Positions 33,771 through 43,997 of a stretch of DNA of 64,000 bases are shown piece after piece (the stretch's first letter is position 1; each line of letters begins with the position of its first letter). The stretch comes from Anisodus tanguticus (taxonomy: Eukaryota > Streptophyta > Magnoliopsida > Solanales > Solanaceae), in the NCBI GenBank assembly GCA_034509755.1, contig CM067550.1, forward strand, positions 241,001 to 305,000, in the 5' to 3' direction. Both the position numbers and the translations under genes were made by a program. The notes below the pieces were generated by a model. That model had not been told where the DNA came from, ran no database searches, and saw nothing but the letters and a program-made list of their open reading frames with translations.

Positions 33771-33789
33771 ACTAGCACTCTTCACAATA

Positions 33790-34435
33790 AAATTTGAGTT
33801 TTTCATAGTTATTTAACCACAAAATTACAACGGGTTTACAACACATACAACATAATTTTAAAAATAATGAAAACAAACATGGTTTCATAGAAAACAGTAC
33901 AATGATAAACTACGGGAAACAACCATCCAATCAGGGGGTAAGGAGTTGTTGGTGTCTGATTGGAGTTTCGAAATACAAGCTCTTTTCCTATTCTGATTGT
34001 TAAGTTTTTTTTTTTATAATTATTTTCAGCTCTGCAAGATGCCTCTATCATATAATTGGATTTTCCTAAATGGCAGGAAATACATTGTTACTATGATCAG
34101 AGCTACATTTTTTAATATATAAATTTAAACAAGAAATATTATTCTAGGACTGAATGACTTTATTCAAGCTCACTGTAAATATGATTCTAATACAAACAAT
34201 TTCAGGAGAGGATTTTCTTTGTTGAATCTGTTGCGATTTTGAAAAAGGTTTTTGTAGATTACGTCACAGTTGTTTTGTGTATTATCTATTTGTCTTCATT
34301 TTCTCTGTGATTTTCTCTTGTATTTTGGTTGTGTTTCTGCATTAGCCAGTAAACAATCGGTGATGATTTTAGGAAATCTTCACGTCATGAAATTCTTGAG
34401 AACGATTATAGTGTGTGTCGTGGAATTAGTATTCT
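33790..34435. other. Intergenic, no gene seen
   Basis: AT-rich; I recognise nothing here. Confidence 0.45.
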
Positions 34436-34645
34436 ATACTTTTCTACTTTTAAAAAGGTAGTCGGGTGTACTAAGCTCTCGTTATGTGCTAGGTACGGGA
34501 AAGGGTCGGACCACAATGGTCTATTGTACACAGTCTTACCTCATATTTCTGTAAGATGATGTTTCCACGGCTTGAACACCTCCTGATCACATGACATCAA
34601 CTTTACCAGTTACTCCAAGACCCCTTCAATACTTTTCTACTTTTA
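34436..34645 (-). mobile_element. TS-type SINE with perfect 17-bp TSD
   Basis: The TSD atacttttctactttta is at 34436-34452 and 34629-34645. On the minus strand the 176-bp body has the box A region 'ggagtaactggtaaagtt', the diagnostic TS strings 'gccgtggaaacat' and 'gtacaatagacca', and an end 'ctaccttttt'. Box B is damaged: the usual ggttcgagcc is reduced to gttcaagcc with nearby bases lost. Confidence 0.85.
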
Positions 34646-35251
34646 TGTACACAAAAATAGAAAAATCAATGTTTGATTATTCTATAAATGATCAATCAAT
34701 ATTCGGAAGACAATTATATGAAGGAACATATATTACAATTCAAAAATTTATTGAAGATATATAAGACTTGAAATCTTTCATAAAAGTTCTCGAGATATAT
34801 CAAGAGCGTCAATTTTCTAATTTAGATTCTTAATATCTTTAGTTTCTTTTGTTATTTTTATAATTCAAATTTGTATGCTTAATGAGTGTCTTAACACAAC
34901 TCTACAGAGCTAATTAAGGTTTCTTCTTAACTGGTATTAAGAAGGGGATTTGGAAAGTTTTTGTGAATTTTTTTCTGAAACAGAAACTCAATGTGTTTGA
35001 TTTTAGTAACCGCTTTTCAAAATTGAGAATATAGTTTCTGAAAAATTAGACAACCCAAAGGTTGATTTTGGAAAAAATTAACAAACTTGTTCTTCGAAAT
35101 CTTAATGTGAAAAAGTAATGCAAACACGTCTTTTTTTGCAACAAAATTAAATCAAATGATGTTGACTGTTTTGTCGAGAAAATGAAATAATTAATGTGAT
35201 CCCTTCTTCTAGAAGCTATGTATGTAACATCGTAGACTGTATAGTAGGTGT
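34646..35251. other. Intergenic, no gene seen
   Basis: AT-rich DNA between the SINE and the LINE. Nothing recognised. Confidence 0.45.
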
Positions 35252-38200
35252 GAGGTCCTTGTCACTTACCACAACAACAACATGCCCAGTGAAATTTCAT
35301 ATCGTGGGATATGAGGAGGGTAGAGTGTACGCAGATCTTACCTCTATCTTGGTAGGTAGAGCGATTGTTTCCGAGAGACCCTCGGCTCAAGACATGCATA
35401 TGCACAAGAAAAAATAAGAGAAAACAGTCATACACGGTCAAAAATTTTAAAGCAGTATAAAAATGATGGTATCAAAAGCGAATACGTAATGATAGCGCAT
35501 TTTGAAAAAAAAAAGTAACTAACACATAGCAGCAGAAATCAAACTACATGGGACAATAAAATAATACTACGCCTATTCGTATGATATGCTAAATGGACCT
35601 ACAATAATAACACTACAACCACCTGTCTGTAAGCGTAAGTAGGACTACGCTCAACTATCTACTACCCTTCTACCATAATCCGTGTCCTCCACAACCCCCT
35701 ATCTAAGGTCATGTCCTTAGTCAGTTGCACCTGTGCCATATCCCGTCTAATCACCTCTGCCAATATTGTTTCGGCCTACCTCTACCCCTCTTGAACCCGT
35801 CCATAGCCAATCTCTCACACCTCCATACTAGGGCATTTGTGTCTCTCCTCTGCACATGCCCAAACCATCTCAACCTCGCTTCACGCATCTTATCCTCCAC
35901 TGAGACCCCTCCCACTCTATCCTGGATATCATCATTTCTAATCATATCCCTCCTTGTATGCCCACATATTTATCTCAGCATCTTCATCTCCGCCACTCTT
36001 ATCTTTTGGATGTGCGATGTCTTGACTGGCTAACACTCCGCCCCATACAACATTGTCGGTCTAACCACCACCCAATTAAACTTGTCTTTAAGTTTTGATG
36101 ACACCTTTTTGTCGCACAAGACTCCAGATTCGAGCCTCCATTTCATCCACCATGTCCCAATACGATGTGTGACATCATCATCAATCTCTCAATTCCCTTG
36201 GATAATAGACTCGAGGTACTTGAAGCTTCCTTTCTTCAGAATGACATTAGTACCAAGCCTCACCTCCTCGCCTGTCTCAGGCTCGATCTCGTTGCTAAAC
36301 TTGCACTCCAAGTATTCTGTCTTGATCCTACTCAACCTAAACCCTTTAGACTCCAGAGTCTGTCTCCAAACCTCCAGCTTAGCGTTCACTCCGCTGCGAG
36401 TTTCATCAATCAGGACTATGTCGTCTACGAATAATATACATCATGGCACCTCTCATTGGATTTGTCGTGTAAGTACATTCATCACCAAATCAAATAAGAA
36501 TGGACTAAGAGCTGATTCCTGGTGCAACCCCAGTATCACTGGAAAGTGTTCTGAGTCTCCTCCTACTATCTGTACCCTGGTCTTGGCTCCATCATATATA
36601 TTCTTGAGCCCTAGTGTACGCCACATATACATCTCTAGCCTCCAAAAATCTCCATAGAACCTCCATAGGTACTTTGTCGTATGCCTTCTCGATGTTGATG
36701 AAAACCATCTGTAAGTCTCTCTTTCTCTCCCTATACTGCTCTACCAACCTCCTAAGAAGATGAATGGCTTCTGTGGTCAAACGCTCCGGCATGAATCCAA
36801 ACTGGTTCTTAGAAATGGAAACGCCTCTTCTCACCCTAATCTCCACAACTCTTTCCCAAACTTTCATAGTATGGCTCAGCAGCTTGATACCCCTATAGTT
36901 GTTGCAACTCTGGATATCACATTTGTTCTTGTACAAAGGAATCATTGTACTCCACCTCCATTCTTCACGCATTCTCGATGTCCTAAAAATGACGTTAAAC
37001 AATTTCGTCAACCACTCCAACGTGCCCTGCCTGCGCTCTTTCAAAATTCAACTGAAATCTCATCAGGCCCAGTCGCTCGTCCCAGGAGCATCCTGCAAAC
37101 AAAACCCTCAATTTCCTCAACCTTAATGCTTCTACAATACCCAAAATATTGGTACCTACCAGATTGCCCCAGATCCCCAGCACAATATCTCAATCTCATT
37201 TTTGTTCAAGAGTTTATGGAAGTAAGATTGCCACCTCTGCCTAATATGCACGTCATTCACCAGTACTTTGTCATCCTCGTCCTTGATGCACCTCACTTTA
37301 TCTAAGTCACATGCCTTCCTCTCCCTCGCCTTGGCTAGTCTATACAACTTCTTATCCCCGCCTTTCTCCTCTAATTCCACCTACATATGTTTAAAAGCCG
37401 CTGTTTTCCGCCGTAACCGCAAGTTTTGCCTCCTTCCTCACCATCTTATACAGTTCCCTATTTGTCCACTTCTCCACCTCATCCTTGCTTTCTACCAATT
37501 TTACATACGTCGCTTTCTTCACTTCTACCTTATCTTGAACTTTACCATTCCACCACCAGTCCCCATGATGCCCACCACAGCTACCCTTCGAGACCCCAAT
37601 CACTTCTCTAACTACCACTCGAATGCAACTGGCCGTCCTATCCCACATACCGATCGCATCCCCACTGATCCCCCAAGCCCCCTTGGCCATCAACCTCTCC
37701 CTCATCTCATTTGCGCTATTCATGGTCAAACTCCCCCATTTGATTCTTAACCTGTCATCCACAACCCTCTTATTCTTCTCCATCTTGATTTCTAAATCCA
37801 TCACCAAAAGCTTATGTCGGTTGTAAGATCCTACCTCGGAATAACCTTGCAATCTTTACAAAGACATTTGTCTACCTTCCTAAGGAGCAAAACGTCTATC
37901 TGAGTCTTAGCCACCGAACTACGGAAAGTCACCAAGTGCTCCTCATTCTTCAGGAACCTCGAATTGGCTATCACCATCCCAACATCTCTAGCGAACTCCA
38001 AAAGTGAGGCGTCTCCCCTATTCCTGTCCCTGAGGCCAAAGCCTCCATGCACATCATCATAACCCCCCGAAAGTGACTCGATATGTCCATTGAAATCCCC
38101 TCCTATAAATAACTTCTCATTGGGTGGTATACCACTCACTACCTCATCTAAATCCTCCAAAAAGAGCCTTTTCTCCTCCTCGTCCAAGCCCGTCTGTGGC

Positions 38201-39362
38201 GTGTAAGCACTAATAATATTCATAGTGAACCCTCAAACTACCAACTTAATCGTCATCACCCTGTCATTGACCCTCCTAACCTCTACCACCTGATCTCTTA
38301 GCTCGCTGTCTACTAAAATGCCTACCCCATTCTTATACCTCAATCTACCCGAGAACCATAACTTATACCCGTCCACATCCTTAGCCTTAGGTCCTACCCA
38401 TTTGGTCTCCTAGACACATGCTATATTAATCTTCATCTTCTTAAGAATCTTAACAAGCCCTATGGACTTCCCCGTTAAAGACTCAATGTTCCAAGACCCT
38501 ATTCTTAGCCTAGCATCTCCCTTACCCCCACTTACCCAGCTTAACCCTCGTCCCCATCCCCGATCAAGAACATGACCCTAGTCTACCATCCGTTACCAAA
38601 GCCAATAAAGTAGATATAAAATGATAGACTACTCAAATATTTACCCGAAAACCAGGAAGGGATCAAAGTGAAAGCACTCGTTAGCATGAATCTAAAGGCA
38701 ATTAAAATCATTACACCAAGAATGCTATAACTAAAGACAATGAGAGTAGATACAAGAACGTAAAGTCACCAATCAATACAGCGAAGAGGCAAAATGGAAC
38801 AACAAGAATAAGGACAAATAATGGATACAGGTAACCGGAGGTATCAACTCAAGTTGAATCAAACCTGTTCGCCGACGACAATCACTGTTCACCGGTATTG
38901 TTCATGGGCACCAAAAGTACTATTCGCTGAAAAGTCGAGTCCCTGGTCGGAGCAGTGACGTACAATTGGATGACTGCGTTTACTACCGTAAGGTTGTTCA
39001 CTTCCGGAGAATAAAGTTCACCAGAAAAACCATGTTCACCGAAAATCACTGTTCACCGGAAATCACGGTCGGAGCGCAGTGGTGTCCGTCGGTGAACAAG
39101 ACCTGGTAGGAGCCGCGTCATACAGTTGCCTGGCGACGTTTACTACGGGAAAATCACTGGTCAGAGCCTACGGTGTCCGTCGGCGAACGGGACTCTGGTC
39201 ACCGATCACCGGTCGGAGTGACACACCAAGGTGTGTGTTACCGTTGACGGGGGAGAAGAGAGAGAGTGTGTCTCCGTGTTACCGTTGCATGTTTAGAGGA
39301 GAGAGAAAGTTCATAGGAGAGAGAAACCTTGAAACAGACCCCTGGGAGGTCCTTGTCACTTA
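35252..39362 (-). mobile_element. Full-length RTE-type LINE with perfect 17-bp TSD
   Basis: The TSD gaggtccttgtcactta lies at 35252-35268 and 39346-39362. The body between (35269-39345, 4.08 kb) reads on the minus strand as a 5' leader of about 750 bp, an apurinic-type endonuclease, a reverse transcriptase, a 3'UTR and the RTE tail 'ctgggcatgttgttgttg'. The 3' end is the source type of the short tails at 237-437, 16116-16157 and 41028-41150. The coding part is broken, so the copy is dead although its ends are well preserved. Confidence 0.92.
35751..38560 (-). pseudogene. Endonuclease-reverse transcriptase of the RTE LINE
   Basis: The endonuclease starts near 38540 with IGSWNIESLTGKSIG, then ETKW and GDFNGHIE, the family's catalytic blocks. 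It is stopped by a TAG just before ETKW (near 38411) and another stop just before MNIISAYTPQTG. Reverse transcriptase shows NYRGIKLLSH, QFGFMPERLTTEAI, INIEKAYDKVP and a catalytic FVDD near 36420. The C-terminal domain ends MREARLRWFGHVQRRD and KRGRGRPK. Several frameshifts separate these blocks. Confidence 0.88.
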
Positions 39363-39787
39363 TATGATAAAAATTATGAGGGTAATTTATCAAATTAGAG
39401 GGTGCTTCAGGTATTAATTCTTCTTAAAATGATAATATCTGTCGTTTTTCGTTACTAATTTCATGCCAAAACAACAAGGAATTCGGTCCACATAACATTT
39501 TCTAAATTAGTTGAATTTACCATCTAATCAATAATAAATTACTGCTTAATTCGCACGCATTATAATTTAGCTAGCCATATGAATCTCTTAAGGATCTATT
39601 TCATTCCAATACTTATAACTAATGTATCCCTTAAGGAAAATTAAATTAGTGATATTAGATACTCCATAAGTCTTATAATCCTAAATTAAACCTAATGTAT
39701 GTGTAACAACAACAACTACTAATTAAGGCTTAATCTCAACTAGTTGGAATCGCTACTTATATGAGCGATTGCTTCAAATTTTCTCTA
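39363..39787. other. Intergenic, no gene seen
   Basis: AT-rich, nothing recognised. Confidence 0.4.
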
Positions 39788-40770
39788 CTTAGGCCTCATT
39801 TATTTTCATTAAGATTAAGACGTCTGAATCTGAATGAACATCTGAATGATTAAGATATTGTCTTTAGATCTAAACACTGCATAATTAAGACTGTTTGTTT
39901 TTCAACATCTGAATGTGCATAATGTATTTATTTAAACATAATAAATATACAATTCAAATAAAAAAGTAACTAAATATTAGAAATAAATATAAATCTAATA
40001 AAATAGAATTATTATTTGATAAAAAAATGAATTTATTTTCGTTGGTATGATGGAGATGTTTTGTAGTGGTAGTGGTGATAGTTGTGATGGTGGAGGTGGT
40101 TAATGTTAGTAATTAACGGTGCTGGTGGTGGTATCTAACGAATGTGTGATGATTGATGATGATGTTGGTGGTAGTTAGCGGCGATGCTCGTTATGGTGGT
40201 AGAGATGATTGGTAGTAATGATTGATTGTAGTGGTGGTAGTGGCTGATACTGACGACGACAGCGGTGGTGGTAGTGACTATGGCTATGACTGTTGATATA
40301 ATTAATGACGGATGTGGTAGGTTTGGTAGTGACAGACAATAGTGGTCATTGCAGTGGTGGTTGGCGATGGTAGTTGTGGTGATTATGACGGTAGAGGTGG
40401 TTAGTGGTGTGGGTGGGGGTAAGATGGGGGTAGTGGGGTGAATGGTAGGTAGTTTGGGTGGGGTGGGCGGTGGTGATTATGATGACAGGGGTGGGTGGTT
40501 AGTGGTGGTGAGGGCGGGGTATAGAGGTGAGGGTTGCGAGGCTGGGGTGAGTGGTGGGTGGTGGGTGGTGGGGTGGGGGTGGAGCTGGTGGTTGTGGACA
40601 GAGTAGTGGTAAAAATTATCCATACAAAAGTGACTTCTAATGATATTAAGACTTTGTTCAAGATCTTAATAATTAAGATGACCTAATAAGTGCTTAGATA
40701 TTAATGTAAATAAATACACTTAATGACCTATGGTCTGAACCATTCAGACTCAGATCTTCATTAGGAGGAA
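39788..40770. mobile_element. MITE-like element with a G-rich core
   Basis: The ends are weakly inverted: left 'attaagacgtctgaatctga', right (reverse complement) 'atgaagatctgagtctgaat'. Between lie AT-rich arms and a core of about 550 bp (40060-40610) rich in GGT and GGGT on the plus strand. No transposase frame and no clear TSD were found. The minus-strand frame at 40401-40661 is a shadow of the composition. Confidence 0.45.
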
Positions 40771-41027
40771 AATATGTAGGACATCGTTAAACCAACTCAA
40801 GAGGACATGATTCTTGATAGGAGGGTGTGGAGGTCGAGTATCAGTGTAGAGGGTTAGTAGGGTGCCGTGCAAATTTCTTTTCCGAACTATGAGTATTATT
40901 ATATCTTTGTACATTTGCTTATTTTTTAGATCTCTAGTATAACTTGATTATTTCTTTCACATAGTTTATCTTATTATCATGTTGCTATTACTGCATATTA
41001 TTACTGTTTTCTTTGCATTTTTTAATT

Positions 41028-41150
41028 TCTTGAGTCGAGGGTCTATCGAAAACAGTCTCCCTATCTTCACAAGAAAAGGATAAGATTATGTATACTCTAT
41101 CCTCTGTAGACCTCATCTAGTGAAATTATATTGGATATGTTGTTATTATT
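41028..41150 (+). mobile_element. Old RTE LINE tail
   Basis: The string 'ttgagtcgagggtctatcga' then 'tatgtatactctatcctctg' and 'ggatatgttgttattatt' is a diverged copy of the RTE 3' end. The start of the insertion is not clear. Confidence 0.6.
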
Positions 41151-41155
41151 ATAAG

Positions 41156-42739
41156 AGGGTTATTTTATTTTATCCTTTGTGTGTGCTACTTAAACGGTTC
41201 TTGTATGATCTCATTCAATTTTCATGACCGTGTGTCCATCTTAAGACGTGCATTATATTATATTCTATGACAATCATATCTAATCAGGAGCGAATTTACA
41301 TGTTAATTTTAGGGCACGTGAATTCATGGTTTCTCGGTAAAATTAAGTATTTTATGTATATATTTCTTAAACTTGATATAATATTAACTGTTGTAAGTCA
41401 TATAAGAAGACTAAATGGTGCACTTAGTCGAAGATTGAGTTATTTATCTAGAGATCTAAGGATCAAATCCCACTTAAGATACTTCTATCTTTTTTTTTAG
41501 TGGTGCACCCTGCTCTAGAAATCCTAAATTCTCTTCTCTATCCAATATTCACTTTTATATATGTAGCAGTGTCGGTCCAACAATCATTCTTTGAAATTTG
41601 CCTCTGCTTTTGTTAGATATCTTCCTATCACATAGTACTGCTGCAACACTATTTTGCTTCAATATCCCATTTAGTTCTATCCGTTGTGCTTCACTACGAA
41701 GACTACGATGTCTGCATATTTCACCTTTTGTTCTTATGGACGCTAATTGAGTTTATAGTGCACGACATTTATCTCTATTAAGGTTCCACGATTTAAATTT
41801 TAGGAGTTCAACTTTTAAGGTTCTTAACATTTACTCCTTATGGTTATAAAGTTATGAGTTCATATCTACTATTTTGTTATAATTTTATTAAATATTTACT
41901 CATAAATTTACTCCGCTTCAACAATATTGGGTTCAGATGAACCCGGGATATACCGCAGGGGTGGATTCGTCCATGTCTATACTCTATAATAATATTTCAC
42001 TATAACGCTCAAGTTATCTTTGGAACTGCATGACTTTCATAAATTATGTTATATTATATGTCTCTATAACAACATTATTTCAGTATAACAGTCAAAACAA
42101 TATCTGGACAAATAATGTCGTTATAAAGAGATTTAACTGTATTTCAAACTTTTGATTTATTCTGTCATTTAGTTTCATCAATCCACGCAACATCAGCTGA
42201 AAAATGACATGCACCTTAATTTGGGACTTTGAAAAATTGCTCAAATTTCATATCCTTGTCTTAGTTTTTGTGTTACAATATTTATAGAGAAAACTAGCTT
42301 TTTACGTTTCTTGTTGGAAAGATTACTGTGACTCTCTTTCAATCAATTGTTACTGTGATGACCTTAGTTTCCCCATCAGCATTTTTTGCTTGGGAACTCT
42401 CTTATGATTAATTGTTACTACGTGACCTTTCCTATCAGTATCTTTTACTTGGCAATGTTAAAAAAAGAAAAAAGTGTCATTTTCCTTTTTCTAATCTCTA
42501 ACTCGAGAAATAAATAAGACAGAAATAAAAAAAAAGTCATATTTGAAAATGAAGTGATTTGATTTTGAACTGACATCGTTTTGTTGTGTTCTCCATTGGT
42601 AAATAACTTCACTTTGAGAATTATATTTTAATTAATCAATTCATTACGCAACTCTTAAAGCATCGGTAGTATGAGTACAGAGTACTTCTAAATATTTCAG
42701 AACAAAAAGTGTATTTTATGGTTACTACTATGGAGTAAT
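41156..42739. other. Intergenic with scattered repeat remnants
   Basis: No gene seen. A tRNA-like box B (ggatcaaatccc near 41460) suggests a decayed SINE at about 41280-41510. The segment around 41860-41980 ('ggtggattcgtccatg') looks like a repeat common in this plant family. The MITE is listed separately. Confidence 0.4.
41982..42131. mobile_element. Short MITE with CTCTATAA-type inverted ends
   Basis: The left end 'ctctataataatattt' and the reverse complement of the right end 'ctctttataacgacattatt' are similar, and the inside is AT-rich with 'ctataacaacatt'. No TSD was defined. Confidence 0.45.
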
Positions 42740-43997
42740 GTTTTTTTGGGAAAAGGGTCAGATTTCCCCTTCAACTATGCTTTATAGTTTAACATTGTCC
42801 TCCGTCAAACTTTGGGATCAAATTTACCCTTCCCGTTAGCAAATTTATTAAATTTTCCCTCAGCTGGACGAATTTCTGACTTGGACTCCATGTCGGATCC
42901 ACGTAGACACCATGTAGGCTCCCACCCAATTCTTTTAACCCGTAACTGTTACCCCATCATTTAAATTGTTTCAACCCGGTCTATTTTAGAAGAAGAGGTA
43001 ACTAATAATTTGGTGGCGGAGAGAGAATTTTTAGCGAGGAGCTTTTAGCTCCGGTGAACCGGAGCAGTCAGTCACCACCTAGACCACCATCGCCGTCTCC
43101 GGCGAAGTCGGTGACGAAACATAACCATTGATGATGATCAACCGGTGAACCGGAACAGTCACCACCTAGACCACCACCGCAGTCACCACTTAGATCACCT
43201 CCGCCGTCTCCGGCGAAGTCGGTGACTAAACACAACCACCGGTGATGACCAACCGGTGAACCGGAGAAGTCACCACCTAGACCACCGCCGCCGCCGTCTC
43301 CGGCGAAGTCGGTGAAGAAACACAAGCACTGGTGATGACCAAACACAACCACCGGTGAGCCCCCAAATACCCAAATTCGAACACCGCTGGTGACCACACC
43401 ACCAACAACATCAACCCCTCACTGCCTCACCACTAGATCCGCCGACCACCACCGCCGGAGCTCCAAACTCCAACGATCTCGCCAGGCCACTAGCCACCCA
43501 ACGCCTTCCCTTGCTCCCTCTCTCGCTCCCTTCTTCTCCATCGCCACCACTGCCCCGTCAACAACCCAAACCTCCGCGAACCACCCAACTCAGTCAACAA
43601 CCACAAACTGCCTCAACACTACTGCCAAACGACACTATCACGCCCACTATTTTGGCAAAATGCCGACGATAAATCAACCCACCTTATGCTATTTTTTTAT
43701 CGGTCGGAACCACTGCATTGATGGGGTAACGGAACCACTACCTCTTCTTCTAAAATGGACTGGGTTGGAATAATTTAAATGATGGAGTAACATATACGTG
43801 TTAAAAGAATTGGGTGAGCCTACATGGTGTCTACGTGGATCCGACGTGGAGTCCAAGTCAGAAATCCATTCAGCTGAGGGAAAATTTAATAAGTTTGCTA
43901 ACGGAAAGGGTAAATTTGGTCCCAAAATTTGACAGAGGGCAATGTTAAACTATAAAGCACAGTTGGAGGATAAATTTGACCCTTTTCCTTTTTTTTG
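42740..43997. mobile_element. Mutator-like element with about 255-bp TIRs
   Basis: The body at 42749-43988 begins GGAAAAGGGTCAGATTT and ends AAATTTGACCCTTTTCC. The inverted repeats extend to about 43003 on the left and from about 43735 on the right, with scattered mismatches. The flanks gtttttttg (42740-42748) and ttttttttg (43989-43997) match at 8 of 9, as expected for the 9-bp TSD of the Mutator superfamily. No transposase is present. The inside is GC-rich and holds three imperfect repeats of about 100 bp. Confidence 0.7.
43050..43345. repeat. Three imperfect tandem repeats inside the Mutator-like element
   Basis: Each unit contains 'ggtgaaccgga', 'cagtcaccacctagaccacc' and 'cgccgtctccggcgaagtcg'. 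The units differ by short insertions. Open frames over this stretch on both strands have Gly/Asp- or Thr/Pro-rich translations and no recognisable domain. Confidence 0.7.

Larger units (their letters stand above)
30741..33789 (+). mobile_element. Ty1-copia element 3, rearranged
   Basis: The 5' LTR (about 30741-30930) contains a 24-bp tandem repeat and ends at the primer site TGGTATCAAGAGCC. An intact gag frame, a decayed protease, integrase and a further piece of pol follow to 33543. The sequence then switches to an inverted copy of the element's own LTR end, leader and gag start (33544-33770), and ends with a 26-bp copy of integrase DNA (33764-33789). There is no reverse transcriptase, no RNase H and no 3' LTR. 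Confidence 0.85.

Noticed and set aside
43390..43773. Thr/Pro-rich frame in the Mutator-like element
   Set aside because: It crosses from the cargo into the right TIR and shows no domain; kept only as possible captured DNA.
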